DNA of 64,000 bases from Thinopyrum elongatum (Eukaryota; Streptophyta; Magnoliopsida; Poales; Poaceae), in contig CM022301.1 of assembly GCA_011799875.1 (NCBI GenBank), forward strand, positions 14,757,927-14,821,926. The letters are read 5' to 3'. Made by a program: the position numbers and the translations under genes. Each line of letters starts with the position of its first letter. Positions within the stretch are counted from its first letter, which is position 1. The notes beneath the pieces were generated by a model, which was not told the DNA's origin, did no database searches, and saw only the letters and a program-made list of their open reading frames with translations. Positions 11,379 through 22,771 of the stretch are shown here, in pieces.

Positions 11379-12580
11379 ATGGCTACTTACTACTCGAGCC
11401 CTGGCAGCGAAAGAGAATCGCAAGGCATGTAGTTGAGGGACCCGGGCGGCGCATCCTAGTTTTATCTGTACAATCCGTCTTCTGGGCCATACACGGAGTT
11501 CAGCGGCATTCTGTACACTCCGTAGAATTGCATGCAGATGCCTGGCCATGGCCACCATTCTGCAATGTCCCAGGACTCATGGGCAAGGGAATCTGACATG
11601 CTTGCTTCCCACAATGGTTCAACATATGATGGATGGAGCACAGAGTGGTGGTGCTCAACTCATCCATGATGATTCACACAATGGTGCAAAGTTGAGTTTG
11701 GTGTGCTGAACAACCTTGACTCATCAAATCTTCCAGTAGGGAAGGCCAAGGGATGTCTCTAAGCCTCAACACACAAATGCTCGCACCATCCTCTTCTTTT
11801 TAGGCCCTGGCCGTAGAACAGCCGTTAATACAAAGGGGAGGAGCAACGAGAAAGAAGAAAAAAAGAATTAATTAACCAAAAGAAGTTAGCCAACCTTGTT
11901 ACTCTGGCTCTTCCATTCTTAATACAAAAGACATGCAAATCTCCAGGAAATACGAAGATTTCTAGGAAAGATCTACTCCCTCCGTTACGAATTATATGAT
12001 GTTTAAGCAGTTCAATTTAAGCTGCTTAAACGTCATATATTTCGTAAGGGAGTATTAGCTATGCCTAAATAATTAGTTCTACTTTCAACACGGTGGTGTT
12101 AGTGAATTGATTGGTAGAGTTTGAATAAGATTGAAAATCTTCTATACATTTTGAATATTTGCTTTTACTGTTTTTTCTTTGTTTTGGTAGTAAATTGTTT
12201 TAAATTTATGAAACATATTTCAGGTGGAACGGAAATGCAAGCACTATTACAACCAAATGCGAAATGTGGTTTCATATTTTGACATGGTGGCTTGGCCTTA
12301 CAGGAGTTGCTCTTCAGACAAACTCACGACATTTCCGGTGCTTGAAGGATCCTAATGATCACATCAATGTTATCAGGAAGAAGCTTGAAATTTCATCTGG
12401 CAAGGAAGGCAAATTGACTCATCTTCGGTTCATTGATCAGCAGCTACAAGGTAACAGCGGGCTTTCCAACAGTATGGTATGAATCCTTAAGACGCCTGGA
12501 GCCACAGAGGAGATTGCCTGAAAACTCAGTTACAGTTCTTCGTGCTTGACTTTTTGAACACTTCATCATCCACAGATATG
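11379..12580 (+). pseudogene. BEL1-like homeobox pseudogene (copy B)
   Basis: Exon 1 starts at 11,379 (MATYYSSPG-SERESQ), then meets stops but stays alignable through a PSSGPYTEFSGILY segment (about 11,475) and further to about 11,790. A second block from 12,224, after an intact TTTCAG acceptor, encodes POX/BELL sequence: CKHYYNQMRNVVSYFD, then, after a frameshift, ALQTNSRHFRCLKD, NVIRKKL and SSGKEGKLTHLRFIDQQL, followed by RRLPENSVTVLRA and LFEHF at about 12,500-12,560. That last part leads into the homeodomain in intact proteins; the homeodomain is absent. A retained intron acceptor means a DNA-level duplicate, not a processed copy. BEL1-like proteins partner KNOX homeodomain factors in the nucleus; this copy cannot encode one. 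Confidence 0.85.
11976..12052. mobile_element. Stowaway MITE
   Basis: A 77-bp element with TA target duplications (11,974-11,975 and 12,053-12,054) and the Stowaway terminus CTCCCTCCGTTACGAA. The two halves (TTTAAGCAGTTCAATTTAAG and its complement) fold into one hairpin. It lies in the intron of the BEL1-like pseudogene. Confidence 0.95.
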
Positions 12581-13009
12581 TGGCTTCTGCGGTCCAAACA
12601 TTTCAGTCTAGCATAATTACACAGTTCAATCCATCATCCACAGCTGCTCTAATTTCATCCACATCAGTCTTGCATACAGACAGGATGTGAGTTTCACAGA
12701 ATTCAAAATCAGTAGCCAGTAACAGGTTCAGCTCTAACATGCATGTTATGCTCTAAGCTAAGTTGCTTGCTTCTATGGTCCAAAGGCACAATAATTTGAA
12801 GTTCTTGTCTGAAAAAAAAAAGGATTACGCAGAACTTGATCGGTAATTGGCATGCAAGGGTTAATTCCATTGACTCATCCATGAAGGCTAGCAGCAGCCA
12901 AGTGTCTACACAAATAAAAAACTACTTTTGCTTCGGTACATCCTCTAAACACATTGACGGCTGAGATCTTTCTATACCCCTTCATTTTTGTTTTTTGCAT
13001 TTAAAGGGG

Positions 13010-13919
13010 ATTTTATTCAAGGAATAATGGTTCTGTTGAGTTCTTCGTGAATTTTTGATTCTGAACTCCCCCCTCCCCTCCTCCTCTCCCCCCTCCCTCC
13101 CCTCCGCCAGGGGAGCGAGCGGGCGAAGCCCGGTCGTCGCTGGCGGCGGCGGGGCCCCCTTGTCTCCTCGCGCGGGGGGAACTGCGTGGGCCGGATCTCT
13201 CGTGCCGGGACACAGTGCTCGATGCCGGGTGCGGCGGCGCTCCGTAGTGGGCTAACGACGGTGGTGTGGCGTCGGCGTGACGAGCGGCAAGGTGGTGGTG
13301 CAGGCCGGTGGGTGGTGACAGCGGCGGCTGCTTCCCGGTTGTGCCTCGGAGCCGCCTCTATGCTGCGGGTCAGGCACAACCGGGCTGCGGGCGGCCCCTC
13401 TCGCCATGGCTCTCTAGTGGGGAGGGGGCAACACGTCCAGTCAGGCCCTTGCGGCTGGACGGCGGCGCTCGGCACGGGAAGACCTCCCTGGTGGCCTCCC
13501 ATGGGTGCGGCGGCGGTGTATCTGGCTTCCCTCCTCTTCGGCATCGGGTGGCGGCCAGTGCGCTCCGGCTGGTCTGGACTGGTGGCTCCGAGGGCGAAAC
13601 TGGTGGTTTCGGGGGTGTGGGGGGGGGGGGGGGGGGAGGCTAGTAGGGGGACGGGGGCGCCGTCGTGTGCCCGTTGCCGGCACAGAGTGCCGATCTTGGC
13701 CATATGCTGCTCCTTCACCTCCCCCTTCCCCTGGTCGGCGTCTGGTCACTGTCCTTCTCGAGGCAGGGTGTCCGCCGATGGTTCTGGCGATGGTTGGGGC
13801 GTGGATTTAGTCAAAGTCGTGTTCCTTGGTGGCTCTCGCAGTGGTCTGGTGGCAGGTCGACAGTCCTGGTGGTGGGAGGTGCATTAGTCCTGGACGGACT
13901 GCGCGTCTCGGTTGCGGAC
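13010..13919. other. GC-rich repetitive block, class unknown
   Basis: A sharp switch to high GC content with pyrimidine-rich, GGC-rich and poly-G (13,617-13,636) tracts. Long frames are open on both strands (for example 13,186-13,887 plus and 13,017-13,718 minus), which reflects composition rather than coding. It could be the 5' leader of a LINE, but no LINE ORF follows because E0 cuts it at 13,920. Confidence 0.4.
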
Positions 13920-15473
13920 TGCTACTTGTGAGCTGCGTTGGAATTTTCTCAAAGAGGAGAGGATAATGCAGTACAATAGAGATAAGTATTTCCCTCAGTT
14001 AAGGACCAAGGTTATCAGTCTAGTAGGAGAACCGCGCAACTCTATGTAAGCAGTACTTGCACACAAGATAACAAATCCTTGCACCCAACACGAACAAGGG
14101 GTTGTCAATACCTTGGCGGTTAATTGCAAGATTAAATTGTATGGTGGTAGATAGATAGATCGCACTATATATAAAATAAAATAAATAAAGAAAAATTGCA
14201 GCAAGGTATTTTTGGATTTTAATATATGATAAAAGTAGACCCGGGGGCCATAGCTTTCACTAGAGGCTTCTCTCGAGAAAATAGCATACGGTGGGTAAAC
14301 AAATTACTATTGGACAATTGATAGAGAAGCAAATACTCATGATATTATCCAAGCCAATGATCATATATAGGCATCACGTCAGAGATAAGTAGACCGACTC
14401 CTGCCTGCATCTGCTACTATTACTCCACACATCGACCGCTATCCAGCATGCATCTAGAGTATTAAGTTCATAAAGAACGGAGTAACGACTTAAGCAAGAT
14501 GACATGATGTAGACAAGATAAACTCACGTATGAATAAACCCCATCTTTTTACCCTTAATAGCAACGATACATATGTATCATGTCCCTTACTGTCACTGGT
14601 ATTGAGTACCGTAAGATCAAGCCCATTACAAAGCACCTCTTCCCACTACAAGATAAATCAATCTAGTTGGCCAAACCAAACCAATAAATAGGAGAAGAAA
14701 TACGAAGCTATAACAATCATGCATAAAAGAGTTCAGAAAAACTCAAATAATATTCATGGATAATCTGATCATAAACTCACAATTTATCGGATCCCAACAA
14801 ACACACCGCAAAAAGTCATTACATCAGATAGAACTCTAAGAACATCAAGGAGAACATTGTATTGAAGAACATCGAGACAGAAGAAGCCATCTAGCTACTA
14901 ACTATGGACCCGTAGGTCTGTGGTAAACTACTCACGCATCATCGAAAGGTTTGCAAGGTTGATGTAGAGCCCCTCCGTGATCAATTCCCCCTCCGGCGGT
15001 GTGCCGGCGGAGGCCTCCAGATGGGCTCTCACAAGAACAGAAACTTGCGGTGGCAAAAAAGTATTTTGGGTGTCTCTCTGATCTGAGGGGAATATTCGAA
15101 TATTTATAGAGGTGGAATTAGGGTTGGAGGTGCCACGAGGGGCCCATAAACCTGGGGGGCGCCCCCCGCTCGGCCGCGCCCCTAGGGCTTGTCGCTCCCT
15201 CCTGACTCTTCTAGCCTTCTCCCAAACCTTCTAGGGTCTCTTCTGGTCCATAAAAAATTAATCCAAAGTTTTTTCTCCATTTGGACTTTGTTTGATATTG
15301 ATTTTCTGAAAAGCCAAAAACATGCGGAAACAACAACTGGCACTGGGCACTAAGTTAATAGATTAGTCCCAAAAAATGATATAAAGTAGCTTGTAAATGA
15401 ATATAAAACACCCAAGATTGTACTATAATAGCATGGAACAATAACAAAATATAGATACGTTGGAGACGTATCA
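13920..15473 (-). repeat. E0 3' LTR
   Basis: A 1,554-bp terminal repeat, TG...CA on the plus strand, matching 20,222-21,445 plus 35,157-35,252 with many substitutions and small indels, so E0 is not recent. It is followed at 15,474 by the reverse complement of the polypurine-tract region (GCATCCTCAAGCTTA). Confidence 0.9.
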
Positions 15474-17866
15474 AGCATCCTCAAGCTTAATTCCTGCACT
15501 TCGTAGAGTAGGTAATAAAAACAGAATTTAGATGTGGAATGCTACCTATCATATTCATCATATAATATTTCTCTTTTGTTGCGTGGACATTAGAGTTTGA
15601 GTGATTCAAAGCAATAGTCTATAATTTGACATGAAAACATCAAAATTCAAGCATATCAACAAGCAACCATGTCATTCAAAATATCAATGCTAAAGAAAGC
15701 TATCCCTAGCCCATTATGCTCAAATCATTGATCCAACCATGAAGCACACTCAAATATTAGCTATACCCAATGCACAAGCATGACAATAGTGTTCCCTAGT
15801 TGGTGCTTTATAAGAGAAGATGAAGACTCAAAAATAAAAAATAAAATTGCATAAAAGTAAATAGATAGGCCCTTCGCAGAGGAAAGCAGAGATTTACAGA
15901 GGTACCAGAGCTCAAAGTTTAAATTGAGAGATAGCAATGATTTTGAGAGGCATGCTTTTCCTATCAACGCTACGACCGAGAGTTCCCAATATCTTCCATG
16001 CTAGACAAATCATAGGCGGTTCCCAAACAGAAAATAAAATTTATTTCTTTTCCACCTTTCTTTTCACAAGCCATGGCTAGCCGTATCCACGGGTGCCTTC
16101 CATACCATCACTATCCAATGAATTTATTATTATCATATTATTATTATTTTCATTTCGGGACTGTGCATCCCTATTACCTGCCACACTCTCGTGCAGTGAC
16201 AAATGAATAAACACTCATCATGAGAATAACCCACCTAACATGGAAGATATCGGCCACCCCTTCCCACCACATGAGCGGTATGGGCACACAAAATGGAAAT
16301 TTGTTTTGAATAATTAGAATTGGCACATGCTAATTTACTTAGGATGGCATGGAAATACCACATATAGGTAGGTATGGTGGACTCCTTTGGCACAACTTTG
16401 GGTTTAAGAGTTTGCATGCACAAGCAGTATTCTCGCTTAGTATAAATGAAGGATAGCAAATAGGTTGAGAAGCGACCAACCAAAAACGAAAACGGTCATA
16501 CACATGCATTGAACATAACTAACATTGAACAATGCACCAAAAGAAGGATGTAACTTTGTTGCATAACTATTGACTTTCGTGCATGCATAGGGAATCACAA
16601 ACCTTAACACCAATATTCTTACTAAAGCATAATTACTCACCAACATGACTCACATATTATCATCTTCATATCACAAAACTATTGCAAGGAATCAAACTTA
16701 TCACATCCAATGATCTTCATGAAAGTTTTTATTATATCCTTCTTGGATATTCATCATATTGGGACTAAATGCATATCTTGTGCAAATTACCATTACTATT
16801 AACTATTATCAACTCTCAAAAATGTATAAGTGAAGCATGAATATAATCATATCAACTCTCAAAAGAATTTAAGTGAAGCATGAGAGTTCATTTCTTCAAA
16901 AAATTAACCACAACCGTGCTCAAAAAGATTTAAGTGAAGCACTAGAGCAACTACCTAGCTCAAAAAATCTAAGTGAATCATATAGAGCAATCTAACAAAT
17001 CATGATAAAGGTGTGGCTCTCTCAAATAGGTGTGTCCAACAAGGATGATTGTGACAAACTAAAAAGCAAAACAAGCAAAGACTCATATAATACATGACGC
17101 TCCAAGCAAAACTCATGATATGTGATGAATAAAAATACAACTCAAGTAAAATTACCGATGGTCGTTAGAAGAAAGAGGGGATGCCTTCCAGGGCATCCCC
17201 AAGCTTAGTTGCTTGGGAGTCCTTGAATATTATCTTGGGGTGCCTCGGGCATCCCCAAGCTTAGGCTCTTGCCACTCCTTATTCCTTCATCCGTCGTGAT
17301 CTCACCCAAAACTTGAAAACTTCAATCACACAAAACTTAACAAAACCTTCGTGAGATCCGTTAGTATAATAAAGCAAATCACCACTTTAAGTACCATTGC
17401 AAACCCATTCATATATTTTTATTGCATTATACATACTGTATTCTAACTTTACCATGGCTTATACCCCCCGCTACAATCCATAGATTCATCAAAATAAGCA
17501 CACAATGCAATGAAAACAGAATCTGTCAAAAACAAAATAGTCTGTAGTAATCTGAACATTGACCATACTTCTATAACTCAAAAAATTCGGAAACATTAGG
17601 AAAACGTGGAAAAAAATTATATCAATCATGTGTAAAAAATTCAGAGCAAAAGCACGTCTCTGTGAATTTATAAAATTCCAGAACTGGGCGCAAAAGTTTC
17701 TATTTTTAACAGAATCAAGTCAACTATCATCCAAACCATCCTAAAGGCTTTACTTGGCACAAATACTAATTAAAACATAAAAAAGACAATCATAACAGTA
17801 GTATAATTGTGTTCTTATTGAAAAATAGAAAATTAAGATAACTATTGGGTTGCCTCCCAACAAGCG
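15474..17866 (-). other. E0 3' internal non-coding region with PPT-like hairpin module
   Basis: 2.4 kb without coding frames lies between the stop of the protease frame and the 3' LTR. It aligns in outline with the non-coding parts of Gypsy elements 1 and 2. At 17,180-17,263 are two inverted-repeat hairpins containing GCATCCCCAAGCTTA (17,193-17,207 and 17,249-17,263), nearly the same 15-mer that abuts the LTR. A block at about 17,500-17,720 ('aaacagaatctgtcaaaaac') is also shared with elements 1 and 2. Confidence 0.75.
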
Positions 17867-19046
17867 CTATTGTTTTATGCCCCTAGCTAGGTATAATGCA
17901 TAGTTGCAAGTATTGTCATCTTTGATTCTAGCTCCATAGGTAGCCCTCATGATTGATTCATATGGTGGCTTAATTCTAGTTCTAGGGAAGTGTTCCATAC
18001 CCTTCTTTAATGGAAACTTAAATTTTATATTTCCTTCTTTCATGACAATGACGGTACCTATTGTTCGTAAAAATGGTCTACCAAGTATTATGGGACAAGA
18101 CGGATTGCAATCAATATGAAGCACAATAAAATCAATGGGTACATAATTTATATTTGCACGAATTAAGAACATCATTAATTTTACCCAAGGGTTTTTTTAT
18201 AGTAGAATCCGCCAAGTGCAAATTAAGAGAACATTCATCTATATTGGTAAAACCTAGCACATCACATAGAGATTTCGGAATTGTGGAAACACTAGCACCC
18301 AAATCACATAGAGCATTGGACTCATAATTTTTAATTTTAATTTTAATGGTAGGTTCCCACCCATCATATAATTTTCTAGGAATTGAAATATGAAATTCTA
18401 ACTTTTCTTCTAAAGCTTTCATCATCGCTTCTACAATATGTTTAGTAAAAGCCTTGTTTGCTCATAAGCGGTGAATTCAACATGGATTGTAACAAATAAA
18501 TGCATTCAATCAAAGAAAAACTATCATAATTAAAGTCTTTGTAATCCAAGAGAGTGGGCACATCACTAGTTAAAGTTTTTACCTCTCCAAACCCACTTGT
18601 ATCATTTTTTTTCATCAAATTTTCACCCTCCGAATTATGGGGACGCCTTTTAGCTAAAGTTGACTCTTTTTCAGTCCCCTTATCATCAATTTTAACAGTA
18701 GTAAATAAAGAGTCAATACAGGAAACACCAATCATTTTAACATCTTCATCATTACTACGAAAAAAATCAGGCGAAAACAATTTTCCTAAAAATTCCCGTT
18801 TAGCTCTTAGCATAGCAGTTCTTTTCTTACTCTCATCCATTGAGACATATAAAGCTTTAATTGACTCATTAATATCAACCTTGGGTAGCAAAATTTGAGC
18901 TTTAAGAATTTCCACATCATGAATAATTCTATCAATGCTCCTAGACATATCATCAAGTTTATTCAATTTTCCTCTATTGTAGTGTTGAAAACTTTTTTGA
19001 GCATTAAGAAATTCTTTGATATTCTTCTCAAGATCAGAGGGCATCC

Positions 19047-19092
<46 letters not shown>

Positions 19093-20008
19093 AGAATTAC
19101 CATAGGAATTGTCATAATTGTTAGAGGAATTTCCAGGGAACGGCCTAGGATTAAAATTATCTCTATAAGCGTTGTTACTAAAATTGTTTCGTGAGACAAA
19201 ATTCACATCTATAGGATCATTACTTTGCTCAATCAAGGTGGAAAAAGCCACATCATTAGGATCATTTTTACTAGCAACCGATTTCATAAGCATATCAACT
19301 TTATCACTCAAAATGCTAATTTCTTCAACTGAATTCACTTTTTTACTAGTAGGAGCTCTTTCAGTATGCCATTGTGAATAATTTGCCATAATATTGTCAA
19401 GCAATTTAGTAGCTTCTTCTAATGTGATTTCCATAAAAGTACCACCCGCTGCGAAATCTAAAAGATTTCTAGAGACGAAATTCAACCCCGCATAAAAGTT
19501 TTGTGCGATCATCCATAAATTCAAACCATGAGTGGGCAATTTCTTGTCATTAACTTCATCCTTTCCCAAGATTGTGCAACATGTTCATGCTCAAGTTGCT
19601 TGAAATTCATAATTTTATTTATAAGGGAAATAATTTTCCCGGGAGGAAAATACTTAGTAATAAAAGCATCTTTGCACTTATTCCAAGAATCAATACTATT
19701 TCGTGGCAAAGATGAAAACCAAATTTTTGCATGATCCCGCAAAGAGAATGGGAATAATTTTAATCTAACAATATCATTGTCCACATCCTTTTTCTTTTGC
19801 ATATCACACAATTCTACGAAAGTGTTTAGATGAGACGCGACATCTTCATTAGGATTACCGGAAAATTGTTCTTTCGTAATAAGATTCAACAAAGCGGCAT
19901 TAATATCATAAGACTCCACACTAATGGCGGGAGGAGCAATCGGAGTACTAATAAAATCATTATTATTAGTATAGGAAAGTCACACAATTTTGTATTTTCT
20001 TGAGACAT
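17867..20008 (-). pseudogene. E0 gag-protease, frameshifted
   Basis: The probable start is ATG at 20,008 (MSQENTKLCDF). A frameshift follows near 19,970. The next frame (19,521-19,919) is a retrotransposon gag domain (FPFSLRDHAKIWFSSLP, then W-KCKDAFITKYFPPGKI). A second shift near 19,530-19,569 leads to a 375-codon frame with a 15-residue Asn run, a basic region and GFGEVKTLTSD near its end. An aspartic protease follows at 17,867-18,425 across another shift, with the active-site loop CDLGASVSTIPK and the flap-side ILGRPFLRTIG. The frame stops after the protease. Gag packages RNA and the protease matures it. Lack of pol identifies a non-autonomous lineage; the shifts show this copy is dead. 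Confidence 0.85.
19049..19091. repeat. (ATT)n microsatellite inside gag
   Basis: About 14 ATT repeats, read as AAT (Asn) in the E0 gag frame. It is in frame, so length changes would keep the frame. Confidence 0.95.
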
Positions 20009-20193
20009 CGTGACTACGCAAAAAAAAAAACAAGCAAGCAAACAAGCAAAAAGGCAAACGGAAAATATTTTTGTGATTTTTGTAAAAACTTTTAGAAGTG
20101 GGGGAGATGAAAACGAGAGGCAAATGGCAAATACAGTAAATGCAAGGAGATGAAAGTTTATGCATAGGTACTATATAGACGTTAATGATGTTT

Positions 20194-20210
20194 CCCCGGC
20201 AACGGCGTCA
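20194..20210 (-). other. E0 primer-binding site (tRNA-Asp)
   Basis: CCCCGGCAACGGCGTCA on the plus strand equals the 3' end of plant tRNA-Asp (CCCCGGCAACGGCGCCA) with one change, 11 bases inside the LTR edge at 20,222. This fixes the element's orientation as minus. Confidence 0.85.
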
Positions 20211-20221
20211 GAAATTCTTCC

Positions 20222-21445
20222 TGCTACTTGTGAGCTGCGTTAGGATTTCCTGGAAGAGGAGAGGATGATGCAGTACAGTAGAGATAAGTATTTCCCTCAG
20301 TTAAGAACCAAGGTTGTCAATCCAGTAGGAGAACCACTCAATACTATGTAAGCAGTACCTGCACACAAGATAACAAATCCTTGCACCCAACGCGAACAAG
20401 GGGTTGTCAATCCCTTGGCGGTTAATTGCAAGATTAAATTGTATGGTGATAGATAGATAGATCGCACTAAATATAAAATAAAATAAATTAAAAATTGCAG
20501 AAAGGTATTTTTGGATTTTAATATATGATAAAATAGACCCCGGGGCTATAGTTTTCACTAGAGGCTTCTCTCGAGAAAATAACATACGGTGGGTAAACAA
20601 ATTACTGTTGAGCAATTGATAGAAAAGCAAATAATCATGATGATATCCAAGGCAATGATCATATATAGGAATCACATCCGAGATAAGTAGACCGACTCCT
20701 GCCTGCATCTACTACTATTATTCCACACATCGACCGCTATCCAGCATGCATCTAGAGTATTAAGTTCATAAAGAACGGAGTAACGCCTTAAGCAAGATCA
20801 CATGATGTAGACAAGATAAACTCACGTGTGAATAAACCCCATACTTTTACCCTTAATAGCAATGATACATACGTATCATGTCCCCTACTGTCACTGGGAT
20901 AGCGCACCTTAAGATCGAACCCATTACAAAGCACCTCATCCCATTGCAAGCTAAATCAATCAAGTTGGACAAACCAAACCAATAATTCCGACAAGAAATA
21001 CGAAGCTATAGCAATCATGCATAAAAGAGTTCAGAAAAACTCAAATAATATTCTTGGATAATCTGATCATAAACTCACAATTCATCGGATCCCAACAAAC
21101 ACACTGCAAAAAGTCATTACATCGGATAGAACTCCAAGAACATCAAGGAGAACATTGTATTAAAGAACATTGAGAGAGAAGAAGCCATCTAGCTACTAAC
21201 TATGGACCCGTAGGTCTATGGTAAACTACTCATGCATCATCAGAAGGGCAGCAAGGTTGATGTAGAGCCCCTCATGATCAATTCCCCCTCCGGCGACGTG
21301 CCGGCGGAGGCCTCCAGATGGGATCTCAGGAGAACAGAAACTTCGGTGGCGGAAAAAGTTTTTCGGGTGTCTCTTTGATATGAGCGGAATATTTGAGTAT
21401 TTATAGAGGTGGAATTAGGGTTGGAGGTGCCCCTGGGCCACGCCC
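20222..21445 (-). repeat. E0 5' LTR, inner part
   Basis: Matches 13,920-15,140 closely in order. It is interrupted after 21,445 by a solo LTR with 5-bp target duplication CGCCC and resumes at 35,157. Confidence 0.9.
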
Positions 21446-22204
21446 TGATACGTCTCCATCGTATCTACTTTTCCTAACGCTTTTCCTCTTGTTTTGGACT
21501 CTAATTTACATGAATTGAATGAAACTAACCCGGACTAACGCTATTTTCAGCCGAACTACCATGGTGTTGTTTTTGTGCAGAAATAAAAGTTCTCAGATTG
21601 GAACGAAACTTTGCGAGGATTTTTTATACAATGAAAGAGAATTTCTGGAGCCAAGAACCACCGGAGGAGGGCACCTGGGTGGGCACAACCCACCAGGGCG
21701 CGCCCCCCTCCTGGCATGCCCAGGTGGGTTGTCCTCACCTGATGGCTCCGCAGACCTCAACCCTGATACTACAAAATCACATTTTCGGAGAAAAAATCAG
21801 GGAGAAGGAATTATCATGTTTCACGAGACGGAGCCACCGACACCTCCTATTCTTCATCGGGAGGCCAGATCTGGAGTCTGTTTGGGGCTCGGGAGAGGGG
21901 AATCTTCTATCTTCGTCATCACCAACCCTTCTCCATCGCCAATTCCATGATGCTCTCCACCGGGAGTGAGTAATTCCTTCGTAGGCTCGCTGGTCGGTGA
22001 GGAGTTGGATGAGATTCATCATGTAATCGAGTTAGTTTTGTTAGGGCTTGATCCCTAGTATCCACTATGTTCTGATATTGATGTTGCTATGACTTTGCCA
22101 TGCTTAATGCTTGCCACTTTGGGCCCGGATGCCATGATTTCAGATCTGAACCGTTTATGTTATCACCATTATATCTATGTTCTAGATCCGATCTTGCAAG
22201 TTAT

Positions 22205-22410
22205 CACTAGTAGAAAATGGCCCATTTGTCCCGGTTCCAGAGGCCCATTAGCTCCGGTTCTAGAACCGGGACTAAAGCCCAAAACCTTTAGTCCCGGTTC
22301 GCTTACGAACCGGGACAGAAGGGGCTCCACGTGGCCGCTGCAGGGAGCCCAGACAGGAGGACCTTTAGTTCCGGTTGGTAACACCAACCGGGACCAAAAG
22401 GCATCCATGC
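22205..22410. repeat. CACTA-1 left terminus and subterminal repeats
   Basis: Terminal CACTAGTAGAAAA is followed by alternating forward and reverse copies of a repeat on the theme AGTCCCGGTTNGT (about 22,230-22,400), including hairpins such as 'ttccggttggtaacaccaaccggga'. In En/Spm such repeats bind the element's TnpA. Confidence 0.9.
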
Positions 22411-22771
22411 GTCAGCATTTGGCAGGAGCTAGGGTTTTTGTTTTTTTAAGAAGGGGGGGGGGGGGTTGGTTTTTTTAGGGGTTGCCAAGGTTAATTTAGG
22501 GGTTTCATATTGTGTTAGCTAGCTAATAGAGAGAAGTGTCCTCTCTTTCTCCGTGCTTGGTCGACGCTAGCTACTATACGTATAGAGAGAACTCGACACG
22601 CTAGCTAGTAAGCAAATGAAGGAACCATTAAGTACACAAGATCGTCATGAACATATACAGAGGGAAGTGATCGACCTCTCTTTCTCCGAGAGATTGGTCG
22701 AACAACAATTTTTCGTATATCTATCCGACGCTACTAGCTACATATATACAATATAAGATCTCTTACAATCC

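Larger units (their letters stand above)
9884..12960. repeat. Segmental duplication, copy B
   Basis: Second copy of the segment at 1,118-3,720, starting 65 bases upstream of the ATG of the DegP-like gene. It carries private changes: an inserted or retained coding-like patch at 9,980-10,196, a BEL1-like pseudogene with more exons than copy A, and a Stowaway MITE. It stops near 12,960, where GC-rich repetitive DNA begins. The offset between copies is about 8.77 kb, which would place a second DegP-like gene beyond each edge. Both places are now occupied by transposons. Confidence 0.85.

Noticed and set aside
13017..13887. Two 233-codon frames, one on each strand, in the GC-rich block
   Set aside because: They overlap fully on opposite strands, have composition-driven Arg, Gly and Pro content, and show no recognisable motif.
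18895..19194. Plus-strand frame with a poly-Ile run
   Set aside because: It is the antisense shadow of the Asn run in E0 gag, made by the ATT microsatellite.
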